Positions 16,863 to 25,627 of a stretch of DNA of 64,000 nucleotides are shown in pieces (positions within the stretch are counted from its first letter, which is position 1; the number at the start of each line of letters is the position of its first letter). Made by a program: the position numbers and the translations under genes. This stretch comes from Flavobacterium microcysteis (GTDB lineage Bacteria > Bacteroidota > Bacteroidia > Flavobacteriales > Flavobacteriaceae), in NCBI RefSeq assembly GCF_006385255.1, contig NZ_VFJE01000056.1:372001-436000 (forward strand). The letters are read 5' to 3'. The notes below the pieces were generated by a model. That model was not told where the DNA came from and did not search any database. It saw only the letters and a list, made by a program, of their open reading frames with translations.

Positions 16863-17023
16863 TAAATTTTTTAATATCTTAAAATATTTATTGTATTTTT
16901 TTTCAAAGATTTTTTTTAAAAATAAATTCCTTGAATTACAAGGCTTTAAACGGGGTCTTTGTCATTCAATGCTTGTTAAAAACCACAATCGGAGCTCCAA
17001 TCTGTCAAATTTTCAAATTTGCC

Positions 17024-17058
17024 GCCCTAATTTTTGTCAATCTTTAAAAAAATAGGGC
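17024..17058 (-). terminator. Possible hairpin after the S46 peptidase gene
   Basis: GCCCTA (17024-17029) can pair with TAGGGC (17053-17058), just beyond the S46 stop codon. A separate short dyad CAAATTT-TC-AAATTTG precedes it at 17006-17021. The loop is long and the call is weak. Confidence 0.3.
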
Positions 17059-17070
17059 GCAAATTATCAA

Positions 17071-19212
17071 TTATTTCTTTCCTCCAACGACCTTCATTTC
17101 ATTGATCAGGTGTTTTGCTCCTGCAAACTTGTCAATGATGAAAAGCACGTATCTCATATCGACCATAATGTTTCTGCAGATAGCAGGGTCGTAATAAATA
17201 TCGCTCATCGTTCCTTCCCATACACGGTCAAAGTTCAATCCGATAAGATTTCCTTTGGCATCTATGGCAGGGCTACCTGAGTTTCCTCCGGTAGTATGGT
17301 TAGTTCCTATAAAACAAACCGGCATTTTTCCATTCTTTCCATATTGCCCGTAATCCTTTTTGTTATAAAGATCAATCAGTTTAGCAGGCACATCAAATTC
17401 ATAATCACCAGGGATGTATTTTTCCATAACACCATCCAAATAAGTAGTGTGGTTGTAAGTCACGGCATCGCTTGGAGAATAGCCTTTTACTTTTCCGTAG
17501 GTTACCCTTAACGTACTGTTAGCATCTGGGAAAATTCTTGCTTCTTTAGGGCTTAGCTCTAAAATGCCTTTCATATAGGTTCTTTGCAGTGCTGCAATCC
17601 TAAGGTTGATCTCTTCATATTTTGGACCCACTTCTTTTTGATAAACATCAGCCATTGCTTTTACAAACTGATAACCTTTGTCAGCATTGATCTTTGCCAA
17701 GACACTCTTTGTATCGCCGCTTAGTAATTCTTTCAGGCCTTTGTAGGTTGTTAGTTTTGACTGGTCGTAAATTTTATCGGTCAATTTTTTATAATCTGAA
17801 TTTTTCATGCTTGCAGGCAAAAACTGTTTCGGTACTTTGGTAGCATACAGTTCAATCAGCTGTTCAAAAACTTTTTCGTCTACAGAAGCATTAAAATCTT
17901 TATACGTTTCTTCTAAGCCCTTGATTGTAGCTTCTTTTCTATCTTTAAAAGATTGTTCTCCTCTAAGGTTATATACCTGCTCTAATTGGTAAAGACGGTA
18001 TCCGATAGTCAGCATTTCCGTATTTCTTAATACGACTTCTGTGAAATAATCTCTGCTTAAAGCATAAGGAGCAATTTCTGCATAGTTTTTTTCAAAATCA
18101 GTAAACAGATTTCCATACTCGGCCTGTTTTCCTGCTTTGTTTACTTTTTCAAGAAAATCTTTTTCAAATTTCTTTTTTGCTTCAATAGCATTTGATTTTT
18201 TTAACCCTTGAGTTTCACCAATCCATTTTTTCCAATAGTTAGCAATACTCGCATATTTAGAAGCATATTGGATTTTGATTGCCTTATCTTTTCTCATGAA
18301 GCCATCGGCCACTTTTAAGGCTTTGTCTCTGATTTCGATTTTAGCAGGGTTCAATTCATTTACGATTTGCTCTACAGCAACAGACGGAAGGTATTCCGTA
18401 GTTCTGCCAGGATATCCAAAAACAAGCGTAAAATCATTTTCTTCCACACCTTTTATAGAAACCGGAAGAAAGTGCTTTGGAGTATAAGGAACGTTGTCTT
18501 TTGAATAGGCTGCCGGACGGTTGTTTTTGTCGGCATAAATTCTGAATAAAGAAAAGTCACCTGTGTGTCTTGGCCATACCCAGTTGTCTGTATCTGAACC
18601 GAATTTTCCGATAGAAGATGGCGGAGCACCAACCAAACGTACATCTTTATAGCTTTCAACTACAAAAAGAATGTACTGGTTTCCTTCATAAAACGTACGG
18701 ATACGGTTTTCCTGCCAGGCTTCTTTTGGAGAAGACTTTGTCAGGGAAGCCATGTTTTCCTGAATTTTTTTCTGCTTATCAGTTTCTGAAGAAATAGCTG
18801 CAACTCCATCTAAAATTTTGGCAGTTACATCCTCTATTTTTACGATAAAGGTTACTTCCAGGTCCGGATTTGGGAGTTCTTCTTCAAGACTCATTGCCCA
18901 AAAACCGTCTGTTAAATAATCATGTTCTACTGTTGAATGTGATTGGATTTCGCCAAAACCACAGTGGTGGTTTGTTAGAAGCAACCCTTTTGGAGAGATA
19001 ACTTCAGAAGTACAGCCACCGTTAAATTGAGGCACTGCATCTTTAAGGCTCGATTTGTTTACGTCATAAATGTCAGAAGCTGACATTTTCATTCCCAGAT
19101 TTTTCATTTCTGTTTCATTCATCCCTTTCAAAAGCGATGGAATCCACATTCCGCCTTGCTGCGAATAGGCAGGAAGAACCAGTAAAAGGACAATAAGTCT
19201 TAAAAATTTCAT
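17071..19212 (-). CDS. S46 family dipeptidyl-peptidase, DPP11-type
   Basis: A 713-residue exported serine peptidase that removes dipeptides from peptide N-termini in the periplasm. The signal peptide is residues 1-17. The chymotrypsin-like triad is split by a helical domain: His in LLTNHHCGFGE (about residues 82-83), Asp probably in PRHTGDFSLFR, Ser645 in GGNSGSP. The residue 18 positions after the catalytic Ser, which sets specificity in Porphyromonas enzymes, is Arg663 (NFDRVWE). This matches DPP11 (Asp/Glu at P1) rather than the Gly of DPP7. It is monocistronic. Confidence 0.9.
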   Translation of the reverse strand: MKFLRLIVLLLVLPAYSQQGGMWIPSLLKGMNETEMKNLGMKMSASDIYDVNKSSLKDAVPQFNGGCTSEVISPKGLLLTNHHCGFGEIQSHSTVEHDYLTDGFWAMSLEEELPNPDLEVTFIVKIEDVTAKILDGVAAISSETDKQKKIQENMASLTKSSPKEAWQENRIRTFYEGNQYILFVVESYKDVRLVGAPPSSIGKFGSDTDNWVWPRHTGDFSLFRIYADKNNRPAAYSKDNVPYTPKHFLPVSIKGVEENDFTLVFGYPGRTTEYLPSVAVEQIVNELNPAKIEIRDKALKVADGFMRKDKAIKIQYASKYASIANYWKKWIGETQGLKKSNAIEAKKKFEKDFLEKVNKAGKQAEYGNLFTDFEKNYAEIAPYALSRDYFTEVVLRNTEMLTIGYRLYQLEQVYNLRGEQSFKDRKEATIKGLEETYKDFNASVDEKVFEQLIELYATKVPKQFLPASMKNSDYKKLTDKIYDQSKLTTYKGLKELLSGDTKSVLAKINADKGYQFVKAMADVYQKEVGPKYEEINLRIAALQRTYMKGILELSPKEARIFPDANSTLRVTYGKVKGYSPSDAVTYNHTTYLDGVMEKYIPGDYEFDVPAKLIDLYNKKDYGQYGKNGKMPVCFIGTNHTTGGNSGSPAIDAKGNLIGLNFDRVWEGTMSDIYYDPAICRNIMVDMRYVLFIIDKFAGAKHLINEMKVVGGKK

Positions 19213-19308
19213 AGGTAAAAATTGAAGTTTAGAGGTCGCAATTTACAATTTTTGATCCAAAACCGAACTATTTAACAATTCCTGAAATTTTTAAAGCCTT
19301 TTTTAAAG

Positions 19309-19755
19309 TTATTTTAGAGTCAGTTTCATGAGGCTTCGATTGTGAACTACAAAATCCTTGGAGAGGTATAAGTTCTGCGCAATCTTATTGTGATTTTCTA
19401 TTTCGAGGTAGACGACTTTTAATGAAAGAGAAAGAGCTTCTTGATGGATAAAGTCTAAGGCTTTTTTGCCTATTCCTTTACCTCTAGCTTTATCAGAAAT
19501 ATATAACTCGTCCAAAAAGGCAATGATGCCTTTGTATTCAAAGCTAAAAATAAAAGTCATAATGATATAACCTACTATTTCTTCGTCTGAATAAATTAGC
19601 CAGGCTCTTCCCAAATGTGGGTTTTCTAAAAACTCCAGAAACAAAGTCTTTGAAACAGCGATATCGATTGGGTAATTGTCAATGCTATAAAACTCCTGCA
19701 TCATTGGCAGGATAGTATCGATATCTGAAAGTTGCAAAGGTCTGAAAGTTGCCAT
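19309..19755 (-). CDS. GNAT family N-acetyltransferase
   Basis: A 148-residue acyltransferase with a single GNAT fold. The acetyl-CoA-binding motif A is visible as DELYISDKARGKGIGKKALDFI (about residues 85-107; RGKGIG matches R/Q-x-x-G-x-G), followed by LEIENHNKIAQNLYLSKDF. The acceptor substrate cannot be inferred. The start lies 18 bases after the KDO transferase stop, so it is probably the second gene of that operon. Confidence 0.82.
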   Translation of the reverse strand: MATFRPLQLSDIDTILPMMQEFYSIDNYPIDIAVSKTLFLEFLENPHLGRAWLIYSDEEIVGYIIMTFIFSFEYKGIIAFLDELYISDKARGKGIGKKALDFIHQEALSLSLKVVYLEIENHNKIAQNLYLSKDFVVHNRSLMKLTLK

Positions 19756-19773
19756 GTCTGTATTTTTAATGGA

Positions 19774-21000
19774 TTATAGATTGTTTAGGATAATTTCTGT
19801 AGCATTTTTATTCATCTGGACAAATGTACTTGCGACATGTCCTTTTTCGGAACGTTCATCTTCATTTTGGATTAGGAAAGAGAGTGTTTCTTCTAATTCC
19901 TTTTTATTTTTTACTGAAATACAGCCTCCCATTCCTACTAAGGCAACAGCTTCCGAAAATTTCTGATAATTCGGGCCTATAACGATAGGTATTCCAAAAG
20001 TGGCAGGTTCTAAAATGTTGTGCAATCCGGAAGTTCCGAAACCACCTCCTACATAAGCGATGTCCGCATAACTGTAGATTTTTGTTAGAATGCCAATTGT
20101 ATCGATGATAAAAACATCATACTCTGCTAGGGTCTTGTTTTTTATTTCAGAAAACAGAATAGTCTTTTTTGAAATACTGTTTTTCAATTCGCTAATCTGT
20201 TCCGGTTTTACATTATGGGGAGCAATAATAAATTTAACGCCAAAAGGATTTGTGTTTATGAAATCAACCAATTGGTTCTCATCTTTTGGCCAAGTGCTTC
20301 CACAGACGATAGTCAATTTTCCATCTTTGAATTTTTCTACGAAATCTAAAGAGTTGTCTCTTCCTAAGATTTTTAATACTCTGTCAAAACGGGTATCACC
20401 GCATATTTTTACATTCTGAAAACCAACCTGCTGCAATAATAATTTAGAACTTTCATTCTGCACAAAAAACATTTTGAAGGCTGTCAGGGCTTTTCGGTAA
20501 AAAGTGCCATACCATTTAAAGAAAATCTGGTCTTTTCTGAAAATTCCGGAAAAGAGATAGGTTGGGATATTTCGTTCTTTTAATTCTTTCAAATAATTCG
20601 GCCAGAATTCATATTTAATAAAAAATGCCATTTCGGGATGTACCAGCTTTAAGAATTCAGCAGCATTTTTTTCGGTGTCCAAAGGAAGATAGACGATTAT
20701 ATCTGCGGCAGTTGAGTTCTTTCTTACTTCATATCCTGAAGGTGAAAAAAAAGTCAATACGATTTTGTGCTCTGGATACTGGATGCGAATTTTTTCCATA
20801 ACAGGAAGTCCTTGTTCGAATTCACCAAGCGAAGCAGAATGGAACCAGATTGTTTTGTCTGTTGGCTGGATTTTATTACGCAAAGTCTTGAAAACATTTT
20901 TTCTGCCGTTTACAAAAAGCTTCATTTTTGGATTGAAAAATGCGATAGCTTTTAAAGCATATCCCGCAATGATTACCAACAGATTATAAAGAAAAAACAT
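19774..21000 (-). CDS. waaA: 3-deoxy-D-manno-octulosonic acid (KDO) transferase
   Basis: A 408-residue membrane-associated glycosyltransferase that adds KDO to lipid A precursor. There is an N-terminal membrane segment (about residues 2-20). The catalytic glutamate region is WFHSASLGEFEQGLPV (about residues 53-68) and the C-terminal nucleotide-sugar half shows GSTWPKDENQLV and GIPIVIGPNYQKFSEA. Length fits the family. It is followed closely by the GNAT gene and lies divergent from the DegT aminotransferase gene. Confidence 0.92.
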   Translation of the reverse strand: MFFLYNLLVIIAGYALKAIAFFNPKMKLFVNGRKNVFKTLRNKIQPTDKTIWFHSASLGEFEQGLPVMEKIRIQYPEHKIVLTFFSPSGYEVRKNSTAADIIVYLPLDTEKNAAEFLKLVHPEMAFFIKYEFWPNYLKELKERNIPTYLFSGIFRKDQIFFKWYGTFYRKALTAFKMFFVQNESSKLLLQQVGFQNVKICGDTRFDRVLKILGRDNSLDFVEKFKDGKLTIVCGSTWPKDENQLVDFINTNPFGVKFIIAPHNVKPEQISELKNSISKKTILFSEIKNKTLAEYDVFIIDTIGILTKIYSYADIAYVGGGFGTSGLHNILEPATFGIPIVIGPNYQKFSEAVALVGMGGCISVKNKKELEETLSFLIQNEDERSEKGHVASTFVQMNKNATEIILNNL

Positions 21001-21047
21001 AAGCCTGATTTTGAATTGCTAAAATACGCTAGTTTCGAGAAATTTCA

Positions 21048-21078
21048 TTGGTCGTCCGTCATTTTATTAGTAGTTTTG
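21048..21078 (+). promoter_or_regulatory. Promoter of the DegT aminotransferase gene
   Basis: TTG at 21048-21050 and TAGTTTTG at 21071-21078, spaced 20 bases, fit the Bacteroidota consensus. The start codon follows at 21100. Confidence 0.6.
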
Positions 21079-21099
21079 CTTGTTTTAAATTTAATTTAG

Positions 21100-22230
21100 A
21101 TGAAAAAAATCCAAATGGTTGACCTTAAAGGTCAATACGAAAATATAAAGGAAACGGTAAACAATTCTATTCAGGAAGTTCTTGATACCAATACTTACAT
21201 TAATGGTCCTGAAGTTCACAAATTCCAAAAAAATCTTGAAGAATATCTAGGAGCAAAACATGTTATTCCGTGTGCCAATGGTACGGATGCTTTGCAAATT
21301 GCCATGATGGCATTGGATTTGAAACCAGGCGATGAAGTCATTACGGCAGATTTTACTTTTGCAGCAACGGTTGAAGTGATTGCGCTTTTGCAACTGACTC
21401 CGGTTTTGGTAGATGTTGAAATCGATACTTTTAATATTTCTGTTGAAGCAATAAAAAAAGCAATTACGCCAAAAACCAAAGCAATCGTTCCGGTTCACCT
21501 TTTTGGACAAGCAGCCAATATGGAGGCAATTATGCAATTGGCGAAAGAGCACAATTTGTATGTAATTGAAGACAATGCCCAAGCTATTGGTGCGGATTAC
21601 AAATATTTTGACGGTAAAAAAGAAAAAGTAGGAGTGATTGGTCATGTGGCTTCCACATCCTTTTTCCCATCAAAGAATTTAGGCTGCTATGGTGACGGAG
21701 GTGCTATTTTTACCAATGATGATGATTTGGCTCACAAATTACGTGGAATCGTAAATCACGGTATGTATGTGCGTTACCATCATGATGTTGTGGGTGTGAA
21801 TTCTCGTTTGGATAGCATACAAGCAGCGGTTTTAAATGCAAAACTTCCACTTTTGGATGAATATAATGCAGCCAGACAGCTTGCGGCTCAAAAATACAGC
21901 CAGGCTTTGGCAAATCATAAAAATATAGTGACACCTTATATAGCGGGAGAAAGAGATTCGCATGTTTTCCACCAATATACTTTAAGGATATTGGATGCGG
22001 ACAGAAATGCTTTAATGCAGCATTTATTAGATAAAGGTATTCCTTGCGCTATCTACTATCCGATTCCGTTACACAGCCAGAAAGCGTATTTGGATTCTCG
22101 TTATAAGGAAGAAGATTTTCCAATTACAAACCAATTGGTACAAGAAGTGATTTCATTGCCAATGCATACGGAATTGGATGATGAGCAGATTAAGTTTATC
22201 ACAGATTCTATTTTGGAATTTCTTGGATGA
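21100..22230 (+). CDS. DegT/DnrJ/EryC1/StrS family aminotransferase
   Basis: A 376-residue PLP-dependent sugar aminotransferase. The PLP-binding lysine lies in STSFFPSKNLGCYGDGGA (about residues 187-204). Also seen are PCANGTDALQIAM, VPVHLFGQ and IEDNAQAIGA. The family aminates keto-sugars for surface polysaccharides, and the adjacent galE supports nucleotide-sugar metabolism. The exact sugar cannot be read. The gap to galE is 63 bases, so co-transcription is likely. Confidence 0.88.
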   Translation: MKKIQMVDLKGQYENIKETVNNSIQEVLDTNTYINGPEVHKFQKNLEEYLGAKHVIPCANGTDALQIAMMALDLKPGDEVITADFTFAATVEVIALLQLTPVLVDVEIDTFNISVEAIKKAITPKTKAIVPVHLFGQAANMEAIMQLAKEHNLYVIEDNAQAIGADYKYFDGKKEKVGVIGHVASTSFFPSKNLGCYGDGGAIFTNDDDLAHKLRGIVNHGMYVRYHHDVVGVNSRLDSIQAAVLNAKLPLLDEYNAARQLAAQKYSQALANHKNIVTPYIAGERDSHVFHQYTLRILDADRNALMQHLLDKGIPCAIYYPIPLHSQKAYLDSRYKEEDFPITNQLVQEVISLPMHTELDDEQIKFITDSILEFLG

Positions 22231-22293
22231 TCATAATAAAATGACAAATAGCTTGTTTTAGATTTACGATCATTCACCAAAAAAATAAATAAA

Positions 22294-23310
22294 TTGAAAA
22301 AAATACTTGTAACAGGAGGATTAGGTTTCATAGGTTCACATACTGTTGTTGAATTACAAAATGAAGGCTTTGAAGTTGTAATCATTGATAATATGTTGAA
22401 TGCAGAAGAAAAGGTGATATACGGAATTGAAGCCATTACAGGAAAAAAACCGGTTTTTGAAAATCTTGATTTGAGAGAAAAAGAAGCTGTAAAATCGTTT
22501 TTCAAAAAATATAATGACATTGCCGGAGTAATTCATTTTGCGGCTTCAAAAGCAGTAGGCGAAAGCGTGGAAAATCCACTATTGTATTATGAAAATAATA
22601 TTAATGCCCTGGTTTATATGTTGCAGGAATTGCAGGCAAAGACAGCTGCAAATTTTATTTTTAGTTCTTCTTGTACTGTATATGGACAGGCGGAAAAAAT
22701 GCCTATAACAGAAAACGCTTCTGTACAGCCGGCGATTTCTCCTTATGGAAATACAAAACAAATTGGTGAAGAAATAATTCAGGATGTGGCCAAAGTATCA
22801 AATATCAATGCGATTCTTTTGCGCTATTTCAACCCGATTGGAGCACATCCTTCGGCAGAAATAGGAGAACTTCCTATTGGAGTGCCACAAAATCTGGTGC
22901 CTTTTATCACTCAGACAGGCATTGGATTGAGAAAAGAGCTTTCAGTTTTCGGATCCGATTATCCTACTCCAGACGGCACCTGTATCCGTGATTATATTCA
23001 TGTTGTAGACTTGGCAAAAGCTCACGTTGTTGCTCTAAAAAGACTGATAGAAAAGAAAAACGAAACTGCTGTTGAGGTTTTTAATGTTGGAACAGGAAAA
23101 GGCAGCAGTGTTTTAGAGGTTATCCGATCTTTTGAAAAAGTCAGCGGGCAAAAATTACCATACAAGCTGGTTGGAAGACGTGAAGGAGACATTGTGGAAG
23201 CCTATGCAGATACTCAAAAAGCAAACACTATACTAGGCTGGAAAGCAGAATCAACTTTAGATGAAGCTGTCGAAAGCGCCTGGAAATGGGAAAAGAAAAT
23301 CAGAAGTTAG
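22294..23310 (+). CDS. galE: UDP-glucose 4-epimerase
   Basis: A 338-residue short-chain dehydrogenase-like enzyme interconverting UDP-glucose and UDP-galactose. The NAD-binding motif is TGGLGFIGSHT at residues 7-17; the catalytic serine region is SSSCTVYG and the YxxxK is SPYGNTK. RYFNPIGAHPSAEIGE and VEAYADTQKA are typical of GalE. The start is a TTG at 22294, since the frame opens directly on MKKILVTGG. A strong hairpin follows. Confidence 0.95.
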   Translation: MKKILVTGGLGFIGSHTVVELQNEGFEVVIIDNMLNAEEKVIYGIEAITGKKPVFENLDLREKEAVKSFFKKYNDIAGVIHFAASKAVGESVENPLLYYENNINALVYMLQELQAKTAANFIFSSSCTVYGQAEKMPITENASVQPAISPYGNTKQIGEEIIQDVAKVSNINAILLRYFNPIGAHPSAEIGELPIGVPQNLVPFITQTGIGLRKELSVFGSDYPTPDGTCIRDYIHVVDLAKAHVVALKRLIEKKNETAVEVFNVGTGKGSSVLEVIRSFEKVSGQKLPYKLVGRREGDIVEAYADTQKANTILGWKAESTLDEAVESAWKWEKKIRS

Positions 23311-23316
23311 ATAAAT

Positions 23317-23349
23317 AAAAAATCCCGCATTTCAATGCGGGATTTTTTT
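23317..23349. terminator. Bidirectional terminator between galE and fabD
   Basis: The stem AATCCCGCATT / AATGCGGGATT with loop TC is flanked by A- and T-runs on both sides, serving the convergent galE and fabD. Confidence 0.88.
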
Positions 23350-23365
23350 ATGGAGTAGTGTCAGA

Positions 23366-24241
23366 TTAAGCAGAAAAAGTAGCTGCTTCTTTGTCAATTT
23401 TGTTGACTAATCCAATTAATACTTTTCCAGGACCTACTTCTGTAAAGGAAGTAGCACCGTCTTTTATCATTTGCTGTACAGATTGCGTCCATTTTACTGG
23501 AGCTGTCAATTGTGTGATAAGATTCTTTTTGATTTCGTTCGGGTCAGAAACTGCGCTTGCAGGTACATTTTGATATACCGGACAAATAGGCTGTGAAAAG
23601 ACAGTGCTTTCGATAGCAGCGGCCAATTCTTCTCTGGCAGGCTCCATCATTGGAGAATGGAATGCACCTCCAACAGGAAGGATCAAAGCGCGTTTTGCTC
23701 CGGCAGCTTTCATAGCTTCGCAGGCTTTTTCAACAGCTGTTGTTTCTCCTGAAATTACTAGCTGTCCAGGACAGTTATAGTTAGCTGCAACTACAATACC
23801 GTCGATAGAAGCGCAAACCTCTTCAACAACATGGTCTTCTAAACCTAAAACGGCTGCCATTGTAGAAGGAGTGATTTCGCAGGCTTTCTGCATGGCCATG
23901 GCTCTTTGAGAAACCAATTTTAATCCGTCTTCAAAGGACAAGGTGCCGTTGGCAACCAAAGCAGAAAATTCACCTAAGGAATGGCCGGCCACCATTTCCG
24001 GTTTGAAATTATCGCCTAATGTCTTGGCAAGAATAACAGAGTGCAGAAAAACTGCTGGTTGGGTTACTTTGGTTTCTTTTAGCTGTTCGGCTGTTCCTTC
24101 AAACATGATATCTGTGATTCGAAAGCCTAAAATTGCATTAGCTCTTTCGAATAATTCTTTTGCTAGTTCTGATTGTTCGTAAAGGTCTTTTCCCATTCCT
24201 GTGAATTGGGCTCCCTGACCTGGAAATACGTATGCCTTCAT
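23366..24241 (-). CDS. fabD: Malonyl-CoA:ACP transacylase
   Basis: A 291-residue enzyme that loads malonyl groups onto acyl carrier protein for fatty-acid synthesis. The substrate-activating motif FPGQGAQ is at residues 6-12, the nucleophile Ser88 in GHSLGEF, and the catalytic His in GGAFHSPMM near residue 200. Normal length. It does not sit with other fab genes here. It has its own promoter element just after the upstream gene's stop codon. Confidence 0.95.
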   Translation of the reverse strand: MKAYVFPGQGAQFTGMGKDLYEQSELAKELFERANAILGFRITDIMFEGTAEQLKETKVTQPAVFLHSVILAKTLGDNFKPEMVAGHSLGEFSALVANGTLSFEDGLKLVSQRAMAMQKACEITPSTMAAVLGLEDHVVEEVCASIDGIVVAANYNCPGQLVISGETTAVEKACEAMKAAGAKRALILPVGGAFHSPMMEPAREELAAAIESTVFSQPICPVYQNVPASAVSDPNEIKKNLITQLTAPVKWTQSVQQMIKDGATSFTEVGPGKVLIGLVNKIDKEAATFSA

Positions 24242-24265
24242 TTGTTCTCAGTTTTGTTTATGTCG

Positions 24266-24273
24266 CAAAAATA
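24266..24273 (-). promoter_or_regulatory. -7 element for fabD
   Basis: TATTTTTG on the minus strand matches TAnnTTTG, 25 bases before the fabD start and directly against the stop codon of the upstream YiiX-like gene. Confidence 0.5.
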
Positions 24274-24942
24274 CTATTTATTCTTAATATCGTATTGATT
24301 TATCTTGATGTCGAAATATTGAGTGTCATACATAGGAGTCATAGAAAAAAAGAATTTTTTCCGTGCTTCTGCTTCAGTAGGCAAAGTCACACAGTGCAGG
24401 TCTTTTTCTAAGATTTTCCATATCATTTCGGTACAGAAAAATTTTGAGTCATCATCAAAATCTCCTTTATGATCAAAAGGAATATGCATGGCGAGATATT
24501 TTTGTGCCAGCTGTGAAATTTGCATTCCCATGTTTTTATCGCAGTTTTTGGCCCGCGTAATAATGATTTTGTTAGGGAAGGAATATTTTAAAAATTCTTT
24601 GAGGGGCTGAAGTTGCAACCCGTCGATGTCAGTTACATCTGAAGATAAAGAATGTACGACATATATGGAGTCGTTGCGTTTTATTAGGATACCCGCATGC
24701 GTAACATCGATGGAGCCTGAATTGAGTTCTTTGGAAATATAATTGCTGAAAAAACCAAAGCCTCTGCGAAGAATGAAGTCACCGTCTTCAATTTTTGAAA
24801 GTTCTTCTTCCGAAAGCCGGGTTATGGCTTCATTTTTTATAATGTCTTTCTGTTCTGATTTTTTATCAAAATAAAAAAACAGCTTATAGGCGACAATTCC
24901 TAAAATAAAAAGCATTGCTATGTAAAAAATAAATTTCTTCAT
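24274..24942 (-). CDS. YiiX-like (permuted NlpC/P60) cysteine hydrolase
   Basis: A 222-residue protein with an N-terminal membrane anchor (about residues 2-23) and a permuted papain-like fold. The catalytic His appears in DVTHAGILI (about residue 82) and the Cys in FFCTEMIWKIL (about residue 171), in the reversed order characteristic of the YiiX/YebB group of NlpC/P60 proteins. Members are proposed to cut amides or act on lipids or peptides; the substrate here is unknown. It follows the DUF4878 lipoprotein gene by 35 bases and is probably co-transcribed. Confidence 0.75.
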   Translation of the reverse strand: MKKFIFYIAMLFILGIVAYKLFFYFDKKSEQKDIIKNEAITRLSEEELSKIEDGDFILRRGFGFFSNYISKELNSGSIDVTHAGILIKRNDSIYVVHSLSSDVTDIDGLQLQPLKEFLKYSFPNKIIITRAKNCDKNMGMQISQLAQKYLAMHIPFDHKGDFDDDSKFFCTEMIWKILEKDLHCVTLPTEAEARKKFFFSMTPMYDTQYFDIKINQYDIKNK

Positions 24943-24977
24943 TATAGCAATGCTTTTATAAATGTTTAAGGTTTTAG

Positions 24978-25496
24978 TTATTCTGCCGTGGTTGTTGAAT
25001 CAGCAGGAACAACTGGAGCGTCAGCAGGAGCATCTAAAGAATCGGTAGCTTCAGTGTCAGCACCTGGAGCTTTTGCGCCTTCTTTATTAGCGTTTTCCTT
25101 ATCAATAGTTACTTTCCATTTTCCGTCAACTTTTACCAAGTTAAGAGTTTGTTCAGCAGCATTTGGTGCTTTACCTCCAACAGTTTTGTATTTTACGGTA
25201 GCTTTGTCGTCTTTAACTTCAGAAGAAATAATTTCAACTTTTGCGTCGTTGTTTTTTAATTCGTCTTTTTTAGCACCAGCTGCCATAGATTCCATCATTC
25301 CGATTAAAGAAGCTGTCTGCTCATCACAGTATTCTTTTGCTTCTTTGAACTCTCCTTTATTAACGTGGTTTAGGAATTTTTCCGCTACCGCTTCTGGATT
25401 GCCCTCGTTAGAACATGAAACAAAAAAACTGAAGGATAAGAATCCTAAGATTAAGAATGCTTTACCAGCAATGCTTTTGAAAGTGTTTGTCTTCAT
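24978..25496 (-). CDS. DUF4878-type lipoprotein
   Basis: A 172-residue lipoprotein from the ATG at 25494-25496, which starts a standard lipoprotein signal MKTNTFKSIAGK..., lipobox FFVSC; the frame is open 17 residues further upstream without a signal-like start. Mature residues about 30-130 resemble the NTF2-like DUF4878 domain (VAEKFLNHVNKGEFKEAKEYC, KATVKYKT, VKVDGKWKVTIDKENA). The C-terminal 35 residues are Ala/Asp/Pro-rich. Function is unknown. It precedes the YiiX-like gene. Confidence 0.75.
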   Translation of the reverse strand: MKTNTFKSIAGKAFLILGFLSFSFFVSCSNEGNPEAVAEKFLNHVNKGEFKEAKEYCDEQTASLIGMMESMAAGAKKDELKNNDAKVEIISSEVKDDKATVKYKTVGGKAPNAAEQTLNLVKVDGKWKVTIDKENANKEGAKAPGADTEATDSLDAPADAPVVPADSTTTAE

Positions 25497-25576
25497 AAAT
25501 TGTTTTGTTAGATTTATGTAAAAGTAAAATTTTTTCAGAGATAACAAGTAAAGTATGCATAAATGTTTTTGTATTT

Positions 25577-25612
25577 ACTAAAAAAACCGACCTTATTTAA
25601 GGTCGGTTTTAG
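25577..25612 (-). terminator. Terminator after the bestrophin gene
   Basis: The perfect stem AAAACCGACCTTA / TAAGGTCGGTTTT with a two-base loop is followed by a T-run on the minus strand. Confidence 0.85.
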
Positions 25613-25627
25613 AAAAAGGGATTAAAC

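Noticed and set aside
24988..25521. 177-codon frame antisense to the DUF4878 lipoprotein gene
   Set aside because: Composition is the mirror of the Ala/Asp-rich tail opposite; no domain, and it would overlap a clear lipoprotein gene fully.
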